This document shows, in pieces, positions 20,528 through 29,300 of a DNA stretch of 37,615 bases; position 1 is the stretch's first letter, and each line of letters opens with the position of its first letter. The position numbers were made by a program, and so were the translations under genes. This DNA is from CALAED01 sp937891035. GTDB lineage: Bacteria; Actinomycetota; Actinomycetes; Streptosporangiales; Streptosporangiaceae. Under the pieces are notes generated by a model, which had not been told where the DNA came from, ran no database searches, and saw nothing but the letters and a program-made list of their open reading frames with translations. The stretch is from contig DASQSZ010000486.1 of assembly GCA_035642125.1 (NCBI GenBank), forward strand, positions 1 through 37,615, given 5' to 3'.

Positions 20528-23200
20528 TCATCGTGGCGGCTCGTCATCCGCGTCGGGTGCGCCGTCCGCGCGGGCCGGCGGCGCCGCGGGCGGATCCGGC
20601 GCGGCCCGCCGCGCCCGCGCCGCGTCGGACCTGCCGCGGAAGGTGCCGGACAGATAGGACCCCACGAACTTCCGCACCTCTTCGGGCGACCGGGGCGCGG
20701 CGTCGTCGGCCGCCGATCCGCCGGCCGCCGATCCGCCGGCCGCCGGCCCGCCAGGGGTGCTCTCGCCGACCGTGACGCCGTCGCTCGCGGCGGGCTTGCT
20801 GTCGCGTAGTGCCGGGTTGAGGCTCGCCTGCGGGATCCGGAAGGGAAGCCCGGCCGGCGTGAGCGGCATCGTGTCGGCCGGGCCGTCCGACGGCGCCTGG
20901 GACCGTGGCTCGGTCCCCGCCTCCGGCCGCGCCGGTGCCGGCGGCGTGCGCGTTGTGGGCGGCGCCGGCGTTGGCGGCGTTGGCGGCGTCTCCGTCTGCG
21001 CCTTGGCCGTCGTCCGCGTCGGCAGTTCCGGCCGTCCCTCGGTCGGGGCCTCCGCCCATCGCCCAGGCGATTGCGCCGGGGTTTCGAGCCGTGCCTCGGG
21101 CCGCGGGGTCGCGATGGCGTCGGATCGCCCCGGCCCGGCCGGCGACCCGGCCGACTCGTCGGTCGTGACCGTCACGTACTTCCCGCCGCCGTTCGCGTGC
21201 TCTCCGCCGCCGCCGATCGCCGCCCGGCGGCGCGTCGACACGGCCGCCGCGGCCACCGGCTCCGGCACGGCGCGGGTCGCCGGCGCGCCGACGTCGATGT
21301 CCGGATCGTCGATCAGCAGGTCACCGGGGATCAACACGACGGCCGTCGTGCCCCCGTACGCCGAGTTCTTCAGCGTCACGCGCACGCCGTAGCGCTGGGC
21401 CAGCCGTCCCACGACGTACAGCCCAAGCTGCACGGATCGCGACATGTTGAACTCGGGCGGCCGGCTGATGCGCGCGTTGATCGCCTCCAGCCGCTCTTCG
21501 GCGATGCCGAGCCCGCGGTCTTCGATCTCGATCGCGTACCCGCGCGCGGTCACATGCGCGCTGACCTGCACCACCGCGGGCGGCGGCGAGAACGAGACGG
21601 CGTTTTCGATGAGCTCGGCCAGCAGGTGGGTCAGGTCACCGACCGCGCGCCCGGCAAGCGCGACCGATCCCATCGGCAGCACGGTCACCCGCGTGTAGTC
21701 CTCGATCTCGGCGACGGCGGCGCGCACCACGTCCATCATCGGCACCGAGCGCCGCCACCCGCGGGCCGGGGTGGCGCCGGACAGCACGATGAGGTTTTCG
21801 GCGTTGCGCCGCATCCGGGTGGCCAGGTGGTCGAGCCGGAAGAGGTCTTCAAGCTCGGCGGTATCCATCTCGCGCCGCTCCATCCTGTCGAGCAGGGTGA
21901 GCTGGCGATGGACGAGGGCCTGGGTGCGGCGGGCGAGGCTGAGCAGGACGTCACGAATGCCGCGCCGCAACTCGGCCTGCTCCACCGCGCTGCGGATGGC
22001 GGTCTCCTGTACGGTGTTGAAGGCGCGGCTGACCTGGCCGACCGCGTCGGAGCCGAAGGACAGCGGCGGCGCCTCGGCCGCGACGTCCACCTCTTCGCCG
22101 CGCCCCAGCCGCTCGACCACGCTGGGGAGCCGCCGTTCCGCGAGCTCGAGCGCGGCCAGGCGGAGCCGTTCGAGCTGGGCGATCAGGGCGCGGGCCGTGG
22201 TGATGGACAAGACGATGGACGCGATGACGGCCAGCAGGCCGAGACCGCCGGCGAGGACGAGCCTGACGATGGCGCCGGTCGCGATCGGCTTGGCGCGCTC
22301 GACCAACCGGTCGCCGGACGCCTGAATGATCTGCCGGAGCTGTGCGATCGCCGGCCCGGTCGTGTCGGCCCACTGCTTGGCGGAGACGGGCGGCCGCGGC
22401 TCGGCGCGCCCACGCGGCGGGGTCACGATCCGCTGGATGACGGTGTCCTCCAGGGCGCTTACGCGGGCCAGCGCGGTGCTGTCGGTCAACTCGGCGTACG
22501 CGGTGGGATCGTACTGCTGGATCTTCAGCGCCACGCGATCGGTGTTGAAGCGCCGCGCCCCCACGATCTCGGTGAACCGCGTCCGCTCGCTCGCGGTGAG
22601 CCGGCCGGTCGCCAGCGGCCCCGCGAGGATGGCGTCCTCCTGGGACAGCACCTCCCACATGCGATTGAGCTCGAGGAGCGCGGCCGTGTCTTTGGCGAAC
22701 TGCTTGTCGTCCAATGTCGCCAAAGAGTCGTACACCCGGAAAATCGACTCGATGATGGCGGAATATTCCGCGACCGTACGGCTACGATCCGCGCTGCCCG
22801 AGTCAATGCCATTCCGGGTGGCGTCGAGCCTGTCCAGCAAGGCGAGCGTTTCTTCGATCCGCCGCTCGAGCGGGCGGTCGGCCGCGCGCTCGACGCTACC
22901 GCTGCGCGCGAGCCGGATGACATTGGCCTTCGCCCGGTCGGTCTTGGCGCGCTGCGTCCGCAGGGCCGCCATCTGCTGAGACCCGGGGTTCGCCAGCTGG
23001 ACCACCGACAACCTGCGCTCGCGCTGCAGTTCGGCGAGCAGCGGGTCGGTCGGCTGGGCGATGTGCTTGTCGAGCGTGGCCACCCACAGCAGGTTCACGC
23101 CCTCCCGCAAGGTCACCCACGCCGCGAACGCCCAGAGTGCGGTGAGCGACACCAACAGGGCCGTAACCTTGATCCGCAGGCGGGAGTTGCGGAAACGCAT
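20528..23200 (-). CDS. cvnA: Conservon sensor histidine kinase with extracellular nitrate/nitrite-sensing-like domain (CvnA)
   Basis: An 890-residue membrane sensor. Residues 9-30 form the first transmembrane segment, followed by a helical NIT-like extracellular domain (DPLLAELQRERRLSVVQLA through RQIIQASGDRLV). The second membrane segment (GAIVRLVLAGGLGLLAVIASIVL) leads to a HAMP-like region and the conservon-specific four-helix region (LARRTQALVHRQLTLLDRMERREMD, LFRLDHLATRMRRNAENL). The ATPase domain shows LTHLLAELIENAVSFSPP (N box), IEDRGLGI (G1) and SVQLGLYVVGRLAQRYG. A Pro/Ala/Gly-rich tail of about 230 residues with short repeats ends in FVGSYLSGTFRGR. ATG at 23200 follows AAGGG by 8 nt. 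A CTTATC/GATAAG inverted repeat lies just upstream, possibly within the promoter. The signal is unknown. Confidence 0.92.
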   Translation of the reverse strand: MRFRNSRLRIKVTALLVSLTALWAFAAWVTLREGVNLLWVATLDKHIAQPTDPLLAELQRERRLSVVQLANPGSQQMAALRTQRAKTDRAKANVIRLARSGSVERAADRPLERRIEETLALLDRLDATRNGIDSGSADRSRTVAEYSAIIESIFRVYDSLATLDDKQFAKDTAALLELNRMWEVLSQEDAILAGPLATGRLTASERTRFTEIVGARRFNTDRVALKIQQYDPTAYAELTDSTALARVSALEDTVIQRIVTPPRGRAEPRPPVSAKQWADTTGPAIAQLRQIIQASGDRLVERAKPIATGAIVRLVLAGGLGLLAVIASIVLSITTARALIAQLERLRLAALELAERRLPSVVERLGRGEEVDVAAEAPPLSFGSDAVGQVSRAFNTVQETAIRSAVEQAELRRGIRDVLLSLARRTQALVHRQLTLLDRMERREMDTAELEDLFRLDHLATRMRRNAENLIVLSGATPARGWRRSVPMMDVVRAAVAEIEDYTRVTVLPMGSVALAGRAVGDLTHLLAELIENAVSFSPPPAVVQVSAHVTARGYAIEIEDRGLGIAEERLEAINARISRPPEFNMSRSVQLGLYVVGRLAQRYGVRVTLKNSAYGGTTAVVLIPGDLLIDDPDIDVGAPATRAVPEPVAAAAVSTRRRAAIGGGGEHANGGGKYVTVTTDESAGSPAGPGRSDAIATPRPEARLETPAQSPGRWAEAPTEGRPELPTRTTAKAQTETPPTPPTPAPPTTRTPPAPARPEAGTEPRSQAPSDGPADTMPLTPAGLPFRIPQASLNPALRDSKPAASDGVTVGESTPGGPAAGGSAAGGSAADDAAPRSPEEVRKFVGSYLSGTFRGRSDAARARRAAPDPPAAPPARADGAPDADDEPPR

Positions 23201-23307
23201 GACAATCGCCCTTATCAAATATGTAGATAAGCCCGTTGGGTGCGGGCGGTGACCGCTATTCGCCAGTCCGTACGGCCTGCACCTTAGCAACGCCACCATT
23301 GCCCCTC

Positions 23308-23336
23308 AAGGTGAACTATCCACAAGGGATCACCTT
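23308..23336 (-). terminator. Hairpin between the diterpenoid operon and the conservon
   Basis: Just after the class II cyclase stop the minus strand carries a 7-bp stem (AAGGTGA/TCACCTT; forward arms 23308-23314 and 23330-23336) that can extend inward with a bulge. No U tract is present. It suggests that transcription of the terpene genes may end before cvnA. Confidence 0.4.
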
Positions 23337-23338
23337 TC

Positions 23339-24961
23339 TTATTTATGGCCTGATGTCGCTTTTGCCGTACTTATCCCCATTATGACGAGTTGCTCAGCTT
23401 TCGTCAGGTTCAGTGCTCCGAACACGACCGCGCGGACGATCGCCGCGGGCCGGTAGAGATCTTTGTCGTGCCACAGCGCCGGCTCCTCGGCGTCGGTCCG
23501 CGACAGCGGCCGGAGCAGATGCACGCGACCCCGCATCGCCGCGCGCACGGACGCCTCGTCCGGCGGGTCGTCGCCGGCCGCGTGTCCCCCGCCCCGGTTG
23601 AGCAGGATCTGCACGGCGTACGCGGTCTCCTCCGCAGTGCCCCGCCACCGGCCCCACGAGCCGTCCGGCCGCTGTGTGGCCAGCACCCAGCGCCTGGCCC
23701 GGTTCACCGCCTCCCTGGACCGTTCCCGATCGAAGCGTGCCAGCGCCAGCGCACAGGACGCGGTCGCGTAATAGGGCGAGGCGTGCCAGCGATCGGTCCA
23801 GCTGCCGTCGGCGCGCTGCCGCGCGCGCAGCCACGCTGCCGCCTTGTCGACGGCCGCGGCGTACCGCCGCGCGAGATGCCCGCCGATCCGCTCGGGCCCC
23901 ATCGTCTCGAGGTAGTGGCCGAACGCCTCGATCACGTGAGCGTTGGTCGTGGTCGACGCGCCGTCTTCGCCCGGCCACGTGCAAAAGTGCGTGGGCGTCT
24001 CGTACTCCCACAGCGGGTCGGGGCGATGCTGCGCGTTGAGCAACGACAGCGCGTACAACGCCCCGGCCGTCGTGTCCGCGTCGGCCGGCAGGCCGGCGGC
24101 GGCCGGCGTGCCGTCTGGGCCGAGCGGCGCGGTCAGGCTCAGCACCAGTTGCGGAGGCGCGGCGAGGGGGACGCCCGACCGGCCGAGCCAGCTCACCACC
24201 CAGGCGCGTTCGAACACTGTGATGGGAAAGCCGCATGGCACCGGTCCATCGTGCAGGGCGCTCACCGTTTCGAGGTGCCACCGGGCGGCGTCGCCCGGCT
24301 GGACGGGGCCGCGCTCGCCCAGCCACGCGGCGGTCGCGGCGGGCGAGGCGCCGATGGTGCCGCTGAGCTCCGGGCGGATCTGCGGCAACCCCTGCGCGAC
24401 GTCCCCGGCGACCTCGAGGGCGTGCCACAGCTTGCGCGGCGCGCCGCGGCCGCCGGCCAGGGCAGCGCGGACGGCGGTGAGCTTCGCGTCGTCCACGCCG
24501 GCGGGGCACGGCAGGCGGTCGCCGGAATCGGCGGCCAGGTGCCGATTGATGAGCGCGACGAGGTACGGCACGATCAGCTCGATCGCCGGCAGGTCCGGGA
24601 GCGCCGGGCCGGCACCGGACAGGAGGCCGGACAGCAGATCGAGACCACGCGCCGCCGCCCGTGTCAGCTCGCGCCCGGGTGCGCCGTGGCCCCCGCCAGG
24701 GGGCCGGCGGCGGGCCGAAAGCAGCGCCTCGGTCGCGCTCAGCGTCGGCACCAGCGCGTACCCGTCATCGGGGGCGCCCCAGCCGCCGTCCGGACGCTGG
24801 GCGTCCAGGAGGAACCTGATCCGCTTCGCGTCGCCCGTCAACCAGGGGCTCAACGTGACCAACCGCCCGGTCTCGTAAACCGAAGGGGACACCTGACCCC
24901 AAGGATGGTCGAGGAGCTCGGCGATCAGCGCCCGGGCGGCCACCTGGCCGCCGGCGCTCAC
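23339..24961 (-). CDS. Class II diterpene cyclase (DxDTT type)
   Basis: A 540-residue beta-gamma-fold terpene cyclase that protonates geranylgeranyl diphosphate to a bicyclic diphosphate such as a labdadienyl or halimadienyl diphosphate. The catalytic acid motif is DADTT at 294-298, the DxDTT variant I recall for the mycobacterial halimadienyl diphosphate synthase and some Streptomyces labdane cyclases, instead of DxDDT. QW-like repeats are present: LLDAQRPDGGWG, LRARQRADGSWTDRW and VLATQRPDGSWGRW. There is no signal peptide. The start is a GTG pair at 24964/24961 after GGGGAG; the frame further upstream runs through a 25-bp duplication and is not protein-like. The upstream neighbour is a class I synthase, the usual partner that ionises the bicyclic product. 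No GGPP synthase lies in the window. Confidence 0.88.
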   Translation of the reverse strand: MSAGGQVAARALIAELLDHPWGQVSPSVYETGRLVTLSPWLTGDAKRIRFLLDAQRPDGGWGAPDDGYALVPTLSATEALLSARRRPPGGGHGAPGRELTRAAARGLDLLSGLLSGAGPALPDLPAIELIVPYLVALINRHLAADSGDRLPCPAGVDDAKLTAVRAALAGGRGAPRKLWHALEVAGDVAQGLPQIRPELSGTIGASPAATAAWLGERGPVQPGDAARWHLETVSALHDGPVPCGFPITVFERAWVVSWLGRSGVPLAAPPQLVLSLTAPLGPDGTPAAAGLPADADTTAGALYALSLLNAQHRPDPLWEYETPTHFCTWPGEDGASTTTNAHVIEAFGHYLETMGPERIGGHLARRYAAAVDKAAAWLRARQRADGSWTDRWHASPYYATASCALALARFDRERSREAVNRARRWVLATQRPDGSWGRWRGTAEETAYAVQILLNRGGGHAAGDDPPDEASVRAAMRGRVHLLRPLSRTDAEEPALWHDKDLYRPAAIVRAVVFGALNLTKAEQLVIMGISTAKATSGHK

Positions 24962-24966
24962 CACGC

Positions 24967-25024
24967 TCCCCGCACAGCACTCAGCGCGCTCGACCGGGTT
25001 CCCCGCACAGCACTCAGCGCGCTC
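24967..25024. repeat. Perfect 25-bp direct repeat at the class I/class II terpene gene junction
   Basis: Two identical 25-bp copies occupy 24967-24991 and 25000-25024, separated by 8 bp (period 33). The second copy overlaps the class I stop codon, and the first ends 3 bp from the GTG pair of the class II gene. It looks like a recent tandem duplication in the intercistronic spacer, which includes a GGGGA part of the ribosome site in each copy. Confidence 0.9.
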
Positions 25025-25952
25025 ACCTGGGGTCCCGTTCGGGAGCGTTCCCCCAAAAGTCGCCGGCGCCATAGAACCCCGCGCAAAAGTCCATCTGCCG
25101 TTCCATGTAGTCGGCGTGGGCGGCGAGCCGCGGCCGGCGCTCGCGCAGCTCGCCGAGCCGATGTCTGGCCGCCGTGGTGAGCTCGGCGAGGCGGCCCTTC
25201 ACGCCGTCGCCGGTGACGTCGAGCATGAGTGCGTTGAGGTCGCCCCAGGCCAGGTCTCGTTCGTACGTCCCGAGGTCGTTGATCAGCCGAATGACCCGCT
25301 GCACCTCCCAGCTCGCGGCGCGGACCAGGTCGCCGCCGGCGTCATCGACGGGACCCGTGGCGATCCAGTGCGCGGCGAACACGAACGAGAACCCGAGATT
25401 GTGGGCGTTGGCCAGGTATTCGTCGAAGGTCGGGCGGTCGATCGCGCCAGCGTCCCGCGCCGCCTTCCACGCCCATTCACGCGCCATCGCCTCCAGCATG
25501 AGGCGCAGCTCCTCGCGCCAGAAGGCGCCCAGTTCAGCGAAGGCCGGCGCCGCCGCAAGCTCGGCGCGCAGGTCGGCGAGGGCGCGGGTGAGATCGTCAC
25601 CGGCGACGGGGGCGGCGCCGTCGGCCACCGCCGCGCACCGGCGCACCATGTCGTGCACCTCGCGCTCGGACGTGGCCACATAATCGATCCGCCAATCAAG
25701 GCCAAAGCACCACAGGCAGGCGTGGTTGGCCGTCCGCAGCTCGGCCGCGGCGCGCCCCGGCCCGCTGAAGGCGGCGGCCGCCGCGAGCGTGCCGAACATG
25801 GCCGGGTCAGCCGTCTTTGCGTCCAGCAGGCCCGGGTAGCGTGCCGCCCACTCGCGCATCTCCCGCTGGCTTTGCCCCGCGACGGCGCTGATGGCCCCGC
25901 ACTCGCGCGCCGCCGGGGCCCGCCCCACCCCGGCCGCCGGAAGAGTGCTCAT
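25023..25952 (-). CDS. Class I terpene synthase
   Basis: A 309-residue class I (ionisation-initiated) terpene synthase. The first metal-binding motif appears as DWRID (Asp86, Asp90) in CFGLDWRIDYVA, a divergent form of the aspartate-rich motif. The second, NSE/DTE-type motif is NDLGTYERD (Asn225, Thr229, Asp233). ANHACLWCFGLD and FSFVFAAHWIATGPVDD fit bacterial diterpene synthases of this size. The likely reaction is cleavage of the diphosphate from the class II product followed by quenching or further cyclisation. ATG at 25952 overlaps the P450 stop as ATGA, so the gene is translationally coupled. The stop lies inside the 25-bp repeat. Confidence 0.85.
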   Translation of the reverse strand: MSTLPAAGVGRAPAARECGAISAVAGQSQREMREWAARYPGLLDAKTADPAMFGTLAAAAAFSGPGRAAAELRTANHACLWCFGLDWRIDYVATSEREVHDMVRRCAAVADGAAPVAGDDLTRALADLRAELAAAPAFAELGAFWREELRLMLEAMAREWAWKAARDAGAIDRPTFDEYLANAHNLGFSFVFAAHWIATGPVDDAGGDLVRAASWEVQRVIRLINDLGTYERDLAWGDLNALMLDVTGDGVKGRLAELTTAARHRLGELRERRPRLAAHADYMERQMDFCAGFYGAGDFWGNAPERDPR

Positions 25953-27322
25953 TGGACCGGTCCCACGGCGGTGAGGATCATTTCAATGTCGCGATCAGGG
26001 CGCAGAGTCGCGCCGATCCGGGGCTCGACCGCTGCGAGGGGCGGCGCCACGGGCCGAAAGCGGCTCAGGATGCTGGCCAGGATCAGTTGCGCCTCGACGT
26101 TGAAGACGTGCCGGCCGATGCACTGGTGCGGGCCGCCGCCGAACGGGAAATAGGCGTATCGATGCCGGCCCGCAGCCCGCTCGGGGGCGAACCGGTCGGG
26201 GTCGAACTCCAGCGGCCGATCCCACACCGAAGCCAGCCGATGTGTCAGGAAGGGGCTGATCAGCAGGGTCTGACCGGCCTTGATCGGCACACCGCCGATG
26301 ACGCCCGGCCGGACGGCGACCCTGGGAAACATCCAGCCCACGGGGAAAAGACGCAGCAACTCCTGGACCACCCGCTTGACGTACTCCAGGTCACGCAGGT
26401 GTTCGGGCCGGACGACGCGATCGTCGCCGACCACGCGGCCGATCTCGTCGTACAGTCGTTCGGCGACCCGGGGGTGCGCGGCGAGCAGCGGCCACAGCCA
26501 GGTCAGCGCCACGGTCGTGGTCTCGGTGCTGGTGGCGAACATGGCGAGGAGGTTGTCGCGGATCCACTGGTCGGGCAGAGCGCGGCCATCGGGCGTGCGC
26601 GCCCGGCACAGCGCGGTGAAGATGTCGTGGCCGGGCCCCGGCTCCTCGCGATATCTGGCCACCAGGCCGAACAGCGTGTCGTCCATGACCTGGACGGCCT
26701 TTTTGAACGCGCGGTCCCCGGGCAGCGGGATGGCACGCGGCATGAACGGCAGCAGGAACCGGCAGGCGATCGAGGTGGCGACCTCGTCCATGGCGGGGAT
26801 AAGCAGCTCCGCCTCGGCCGTGGAGATCTTGTCGCCGAACAGGACCTTGATCACGGTCTCGTTGACAATGCGGCCCATCTCCGGGAGCACCTGGATGGGC
26901 CGGCCCATGGCCGCCGCCGCGCCGAGGGGCTCGACCGCCGTGTTGACGGCCGCCGCCATCTGATCGGTGATCGCGTGCACATTTCGCGTCGTGAACACCG
27001 GCTGCAGGACGCGTTTGCTGAATTCCCATTCGGCGCGTTCGGCCAAGATGCTGTCGCCCATGAGAGTGCGCAGCGGCCGCCAGAAAACTCCTTCGCGCAG
27101 GTAGTTTTCCGCTTCGCGCCGCAGCACCTGCTGTACGTGGTCGGGATGGGTGACCACCCAGGGCCGGGAGGCTCCGAGGTCCAGTTGGAAGATCTCGCCG
27201 TCGGCCGCTCGGCCCATACGTTCCAGCTCTTTTAGCGGGTCCTTGATAAGCCGGGGCAGGGAACGATAAAGCGGAAAATTGACCACCCCGCGCGGTGCGT
27301 TCGTATCGACTTGGCTGGACAT
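25949..27322 (-). CDS. Cytochrome P450
   Basis: A 457-residue soluble P450. The I-helix carries MFATSTETTTVALTW with the acidic-Thr oxygen-activation pair, the K-helix ELLR is in VVQELLRLFPVGW, DPDRFAPER precedes the heme loop, and the heme-ligating Cys401 sits in FPFGGGPHQCIGRH. Length and GGPHQCIG loop resemble class-IV-like bacterial P450s in terpenoid clusters. The ATG at 27322 has GAGGA 8 nt upstream; an upstream in-frame GTG at 27349 is less likely. As first gene of the P450-class I-class II operon it probably hydroxylates the diterpene. Redox partners are not in the window. Confidence 0.93.
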   Translation of the reverse strand: MSSQVDTNAPRGVVNFPLYRSLPRLIKDPLKELERMGRAADGEIFQLDLGASRPWVVTHPDHVQQVLRREAENYLREGVFWRPLRTLMGDSILAERAEWEFSKRVLQPVFTTRNVHAITDQMAAAVNTAVEPLGAAAAMGRPIQVLPEMGRIVNETVIKVLFGDKISTAEAELLIPAMDEVATSIACRFLLPFMPRAIPLPGDRAFKKAVQVMDDTLFGLVARYREEPGPGHDIFTALCRARTPDGRALPDQWIRDNLLAMFATSTETTTVALTWLWPLLAAHPRVAERLYDEIGRVVGDDRVVRPEHLRDLEYVKRVVQELLRLFPVGWMFPRVAVRPGVIGGVPIKAGQTLLISPFLTHRLASVWDRPLEFDPDRFAPERAAGRHRYAYFPFGGGPHQCIGRHVFNVEAQLILASILSRFRPVAPPLAAVEPRIGATLRPDRDIEMILTAVGPVQ

Positions 27323-27697
27323 CGCGAGTGTCCTCGTCCGGCGGCGCAATCATGCCAATGGCAGGAGCGGCGCCGATGCTAGGGCGAGCTGGATCGAAGG
27401 TCTGTCAACGGCAAGGAAAGTTTCTAACGAGCACGGGCGGGACTCTAGCATCTGTTGCCACACTGCCCCCAGGGTTACCCCTTGAGGCTTTCTCTACGTG
27501 ATTTCACATGGTGAACTTGTGTCCGGCTAGATGCCGGAAAGCAACATTTGTGGGTCTATGTCGGTTATAAACATGTTTCGCCTAGGATGCAACGTTGGTG
27601 CACATGCATTCGATTCCACCGGGCGAGCCTCACGTGCCTCGCACCGCTCGTCCGGCTCATAACCTGACAAAGCACAAACGCTTCGAGGAGGGACACG
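27323..27697. other. Divergent intergenic region, P450 operon and LLM oxidoreductase
   Basis: This 375-bp stretch is richer in A+T than the coding regions and holds no convincing gene. It contains a minus-strand TTGACA (27403-27408) with TAGCAT (27376-27381) spaced 21 bp apart, longer than usual; the 10-bp palindrome AAACATGTTT at 27569-27578 next to TATAAA; and a small CCGGC/GCCGG hairpin. It probably carries both promoters and operators, but no single element can be assigned. Confidence 0.5.
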
Positions 27698-28615
27698 ATG
27701 GACTTCGGGTTGGGCGTTCCCACCGCCGGCACCGCCACGTCACCTGAGGCGATCTCGCAGGTGGCCGTGGGGGCCGAGCGTCTCGGTCTCGCGTCGATCT
27801 GGACGTTCGAACGGCTGCTTCGCCCGACGCGGCCGGTCTCGATCGGCGGCGGTCCGCCGGTCACGGTGCCCGACTACTACGCCAGCGTGTACGACCCGCT
27901 CGAGACGCTCGCCTTCCTCGCGGGCAAGACCGAACGGGTCCGGCTCGGCACGAGCGTCATCGACGCGCTCTTCCACCCGCCCGTGGTGCTCGCGCGCCGG
28001 CTGGCCACGCTGGACCGGCTGAGCGGCGGCCGCGTCGTCGCCGGCCTCGGCCAGGCATGGATGCAGGAGGAGTTCGCGGTCGCCGAGGTCTCACCCAAGC
28101 GCAGGGGCGCCGGCTTCAGTGAACACATCGAGGCGATGCGCGCCGTCTGGGGTGCCGATCCGGTGTCGTTCGATGGCCGCTTCTACCAGATCCCGGAGTC
28201 GCAGATCGGGCCGAAGCCGCTGCAGCCGGGTGGTCCGCCGCTGCTCGTCGGCGCCGGGACCGTCGCCGGGGCCGAACGAACGGGCCGGATGGGCCTCGGC
28301 CTGAACCCGATCGCCGGATCCCCTCTTCAGCCGACCCTTGACGCACTGGGCGAGTTCATTCAGACCTTCCGGCGGGCGGCCGAGTCGGCCGGCCACGATC
28401 CCGGCGTGCTGCCCGTGGTCGTCCGCGTCAACGGCCCGATCACAGAACGCGCGCTGGACGAGCGCGCGCCACTGACCGGCTCCGTCGATCAGGTCCTCGA
28501 CGACCTGGCCCGCCTGGAGACCTTCGGCGTCAACGAGGTCATGTGGTCGATGGGTACCAAGCCCGACCGGCAGATCGCCGCCATGGAACGCCTGCTCGCC
28601 GCCACCCGTTCCTGA
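27698..28615 (+). CDS. LLM-class F420-dependent oxidoreductase
   Basis: A 305-residue luciferase-like (TIM-barrel) flavin or F420-dependent oxidoreductase. The N-terminus MDFGLGVPTAGTATSPEAI leads to SIWTFERLLRP, then VRLGTSVIDALFHPPVVLARRLATLDRLSGGRVVAGLGQAWMQEEF, the family's most conserved stretch, followed by FDGRFYQIPESQIGPKPLQPGGPPLLVGAG. Length is typical of the TIGR03619-like subgroups. The ATG at 27698 has GAGGAGGG 5 nt upstream. The substrate is unknown. It is divergent from the P450 operon, so it might act on the same diterpenoid, which is conjecture. Confidence 0.9.
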   Translation: MDFGLGVPTAGTATSPEAISQVAVGAERLGLASIWTFERLLRPTRPVSIGGGPPVTVPDYYASVYDPLETLAFLAGKTERVRLGTSVIDALFHPPVVLARRLATLDRLSGGRVVAGLGQAWMQEEFAVAEVSPKRRGAGFSEHIEAMRAVWGADPVSFDGRFYQIPESQIGPKPLQPGGPPLLVGAGTVAGAERTGRMGLGLNPIAGSPLQPTLDALGEFIQTFRRAAESAGHDPGVLPVVVRVNGPITERALDERAPLTGSVDQVLDDLARLETFGVNEVMWSMGTKPDRQIAAMERLLAATRS

Positions 28616-28643
28616 CCCGCTCCCGCTCCCGGTAGGCGCCCGG

Positions 28644-29300
28644 TCAGGAGCCGGCGGCGGCGTCGGGCGGCTCGGGTGCGGCCGTGTAGGCGGCGATCGT
28701 ACGATCGGCGGCGGCCCGCGCCGCGGCCGGGTCGGTGCCGGCCGCGATGTCGGCGTCGCGCCACCGCTCGCCGCTCAGCGTCATGAACCGCCGGCCATCG
28801 GCCGAGGCGACCCACCGCTCGCCCTCGTCCCGGTCGACGGCGAACCCGGACGCCAGATGGATGGCCAGGCCCACGAGGCCCATCTCCCAGCCGATGCCGA
28901 CCGCGCCCGGGCCGAACTCGACCCATCGTTCGTCCACGGGGGCGATGTGCTCGAGTTCGAGTCGCGCCCCGCCGCCGGCCTCGGGTGACAGCCGTACCTC
29001 GATCCAGTTCGTCGCCTCGCCGAACTCCCAGGTCGCGGTGAAGCTCTTCGGCGGGTCACAGCGCTCGATCGTGCCGCTCGCGTTGCCTTCGAGGTGGAAG
29101 CGGCCGCCGAGGCGCAATTCGCCGCTGACCGGTAGGAACCAGCGCGATATGCGCTCGGCGTTGGTGCAGGCGTCCCATAGGTCGTCGACGTCGGTGTCGT
29201 AGGTCTGGCCGATGATGACCGAGCGCGCCTCGCCCGCGTCGAGCACACGCGTGCCGACCTGTCGCCGTACGGTGTTGATCTGCTCACTCACATCGATCAT
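28644..29300 (-). CDS. SRPBCC/AHSA1-domain protein
   Basis: A 218-residue START-like helix-grip protein of the AHSA1 type. After about 28 residues comes the domain start IIGQTYDTDVDDLWDACTNAERISRWFLPVSGELRLGGRF, then GTIERCDPPKSFTATWEF and EVRLSPEAGGGARLELEHIAP, ending with the long helix. Such proteins often sit behind an ArsR-type repressor gene and may bind a hydrophobic ligand; the biochemical role is unknown. The ATG at 29300 overlaps the TGA of the arsR-type gene (ATGA), so they are translationally coupled. Confidence 0.88.
   Translation of the reverse strand: MIDVSEQINTVRRQVGTRVLDAGEARSVIIGQTYDTDVDDLWDACTNAERISRWFLPVSGELRLGGRFHLEGNASGTIERCDPPKSFTATWEFGEATNWIEVRLSPEAGGGARLELEHIAPVDERWVEFGPGAVGIGWEMGLVGLAIHLASGFAVDRDEGERWVASADGRRFMTLSGERWRDADIAAGTDPAAARAAADRTIAAYTAAPEPPDAAAGS

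Noticed and set aside
27376..27408. P450 promoter TTGACA/TAGCAT
   Set aside because: The 21-bp spacing is too long for a standard sigma-70-type promoter, so I list it only within the intergenic description.
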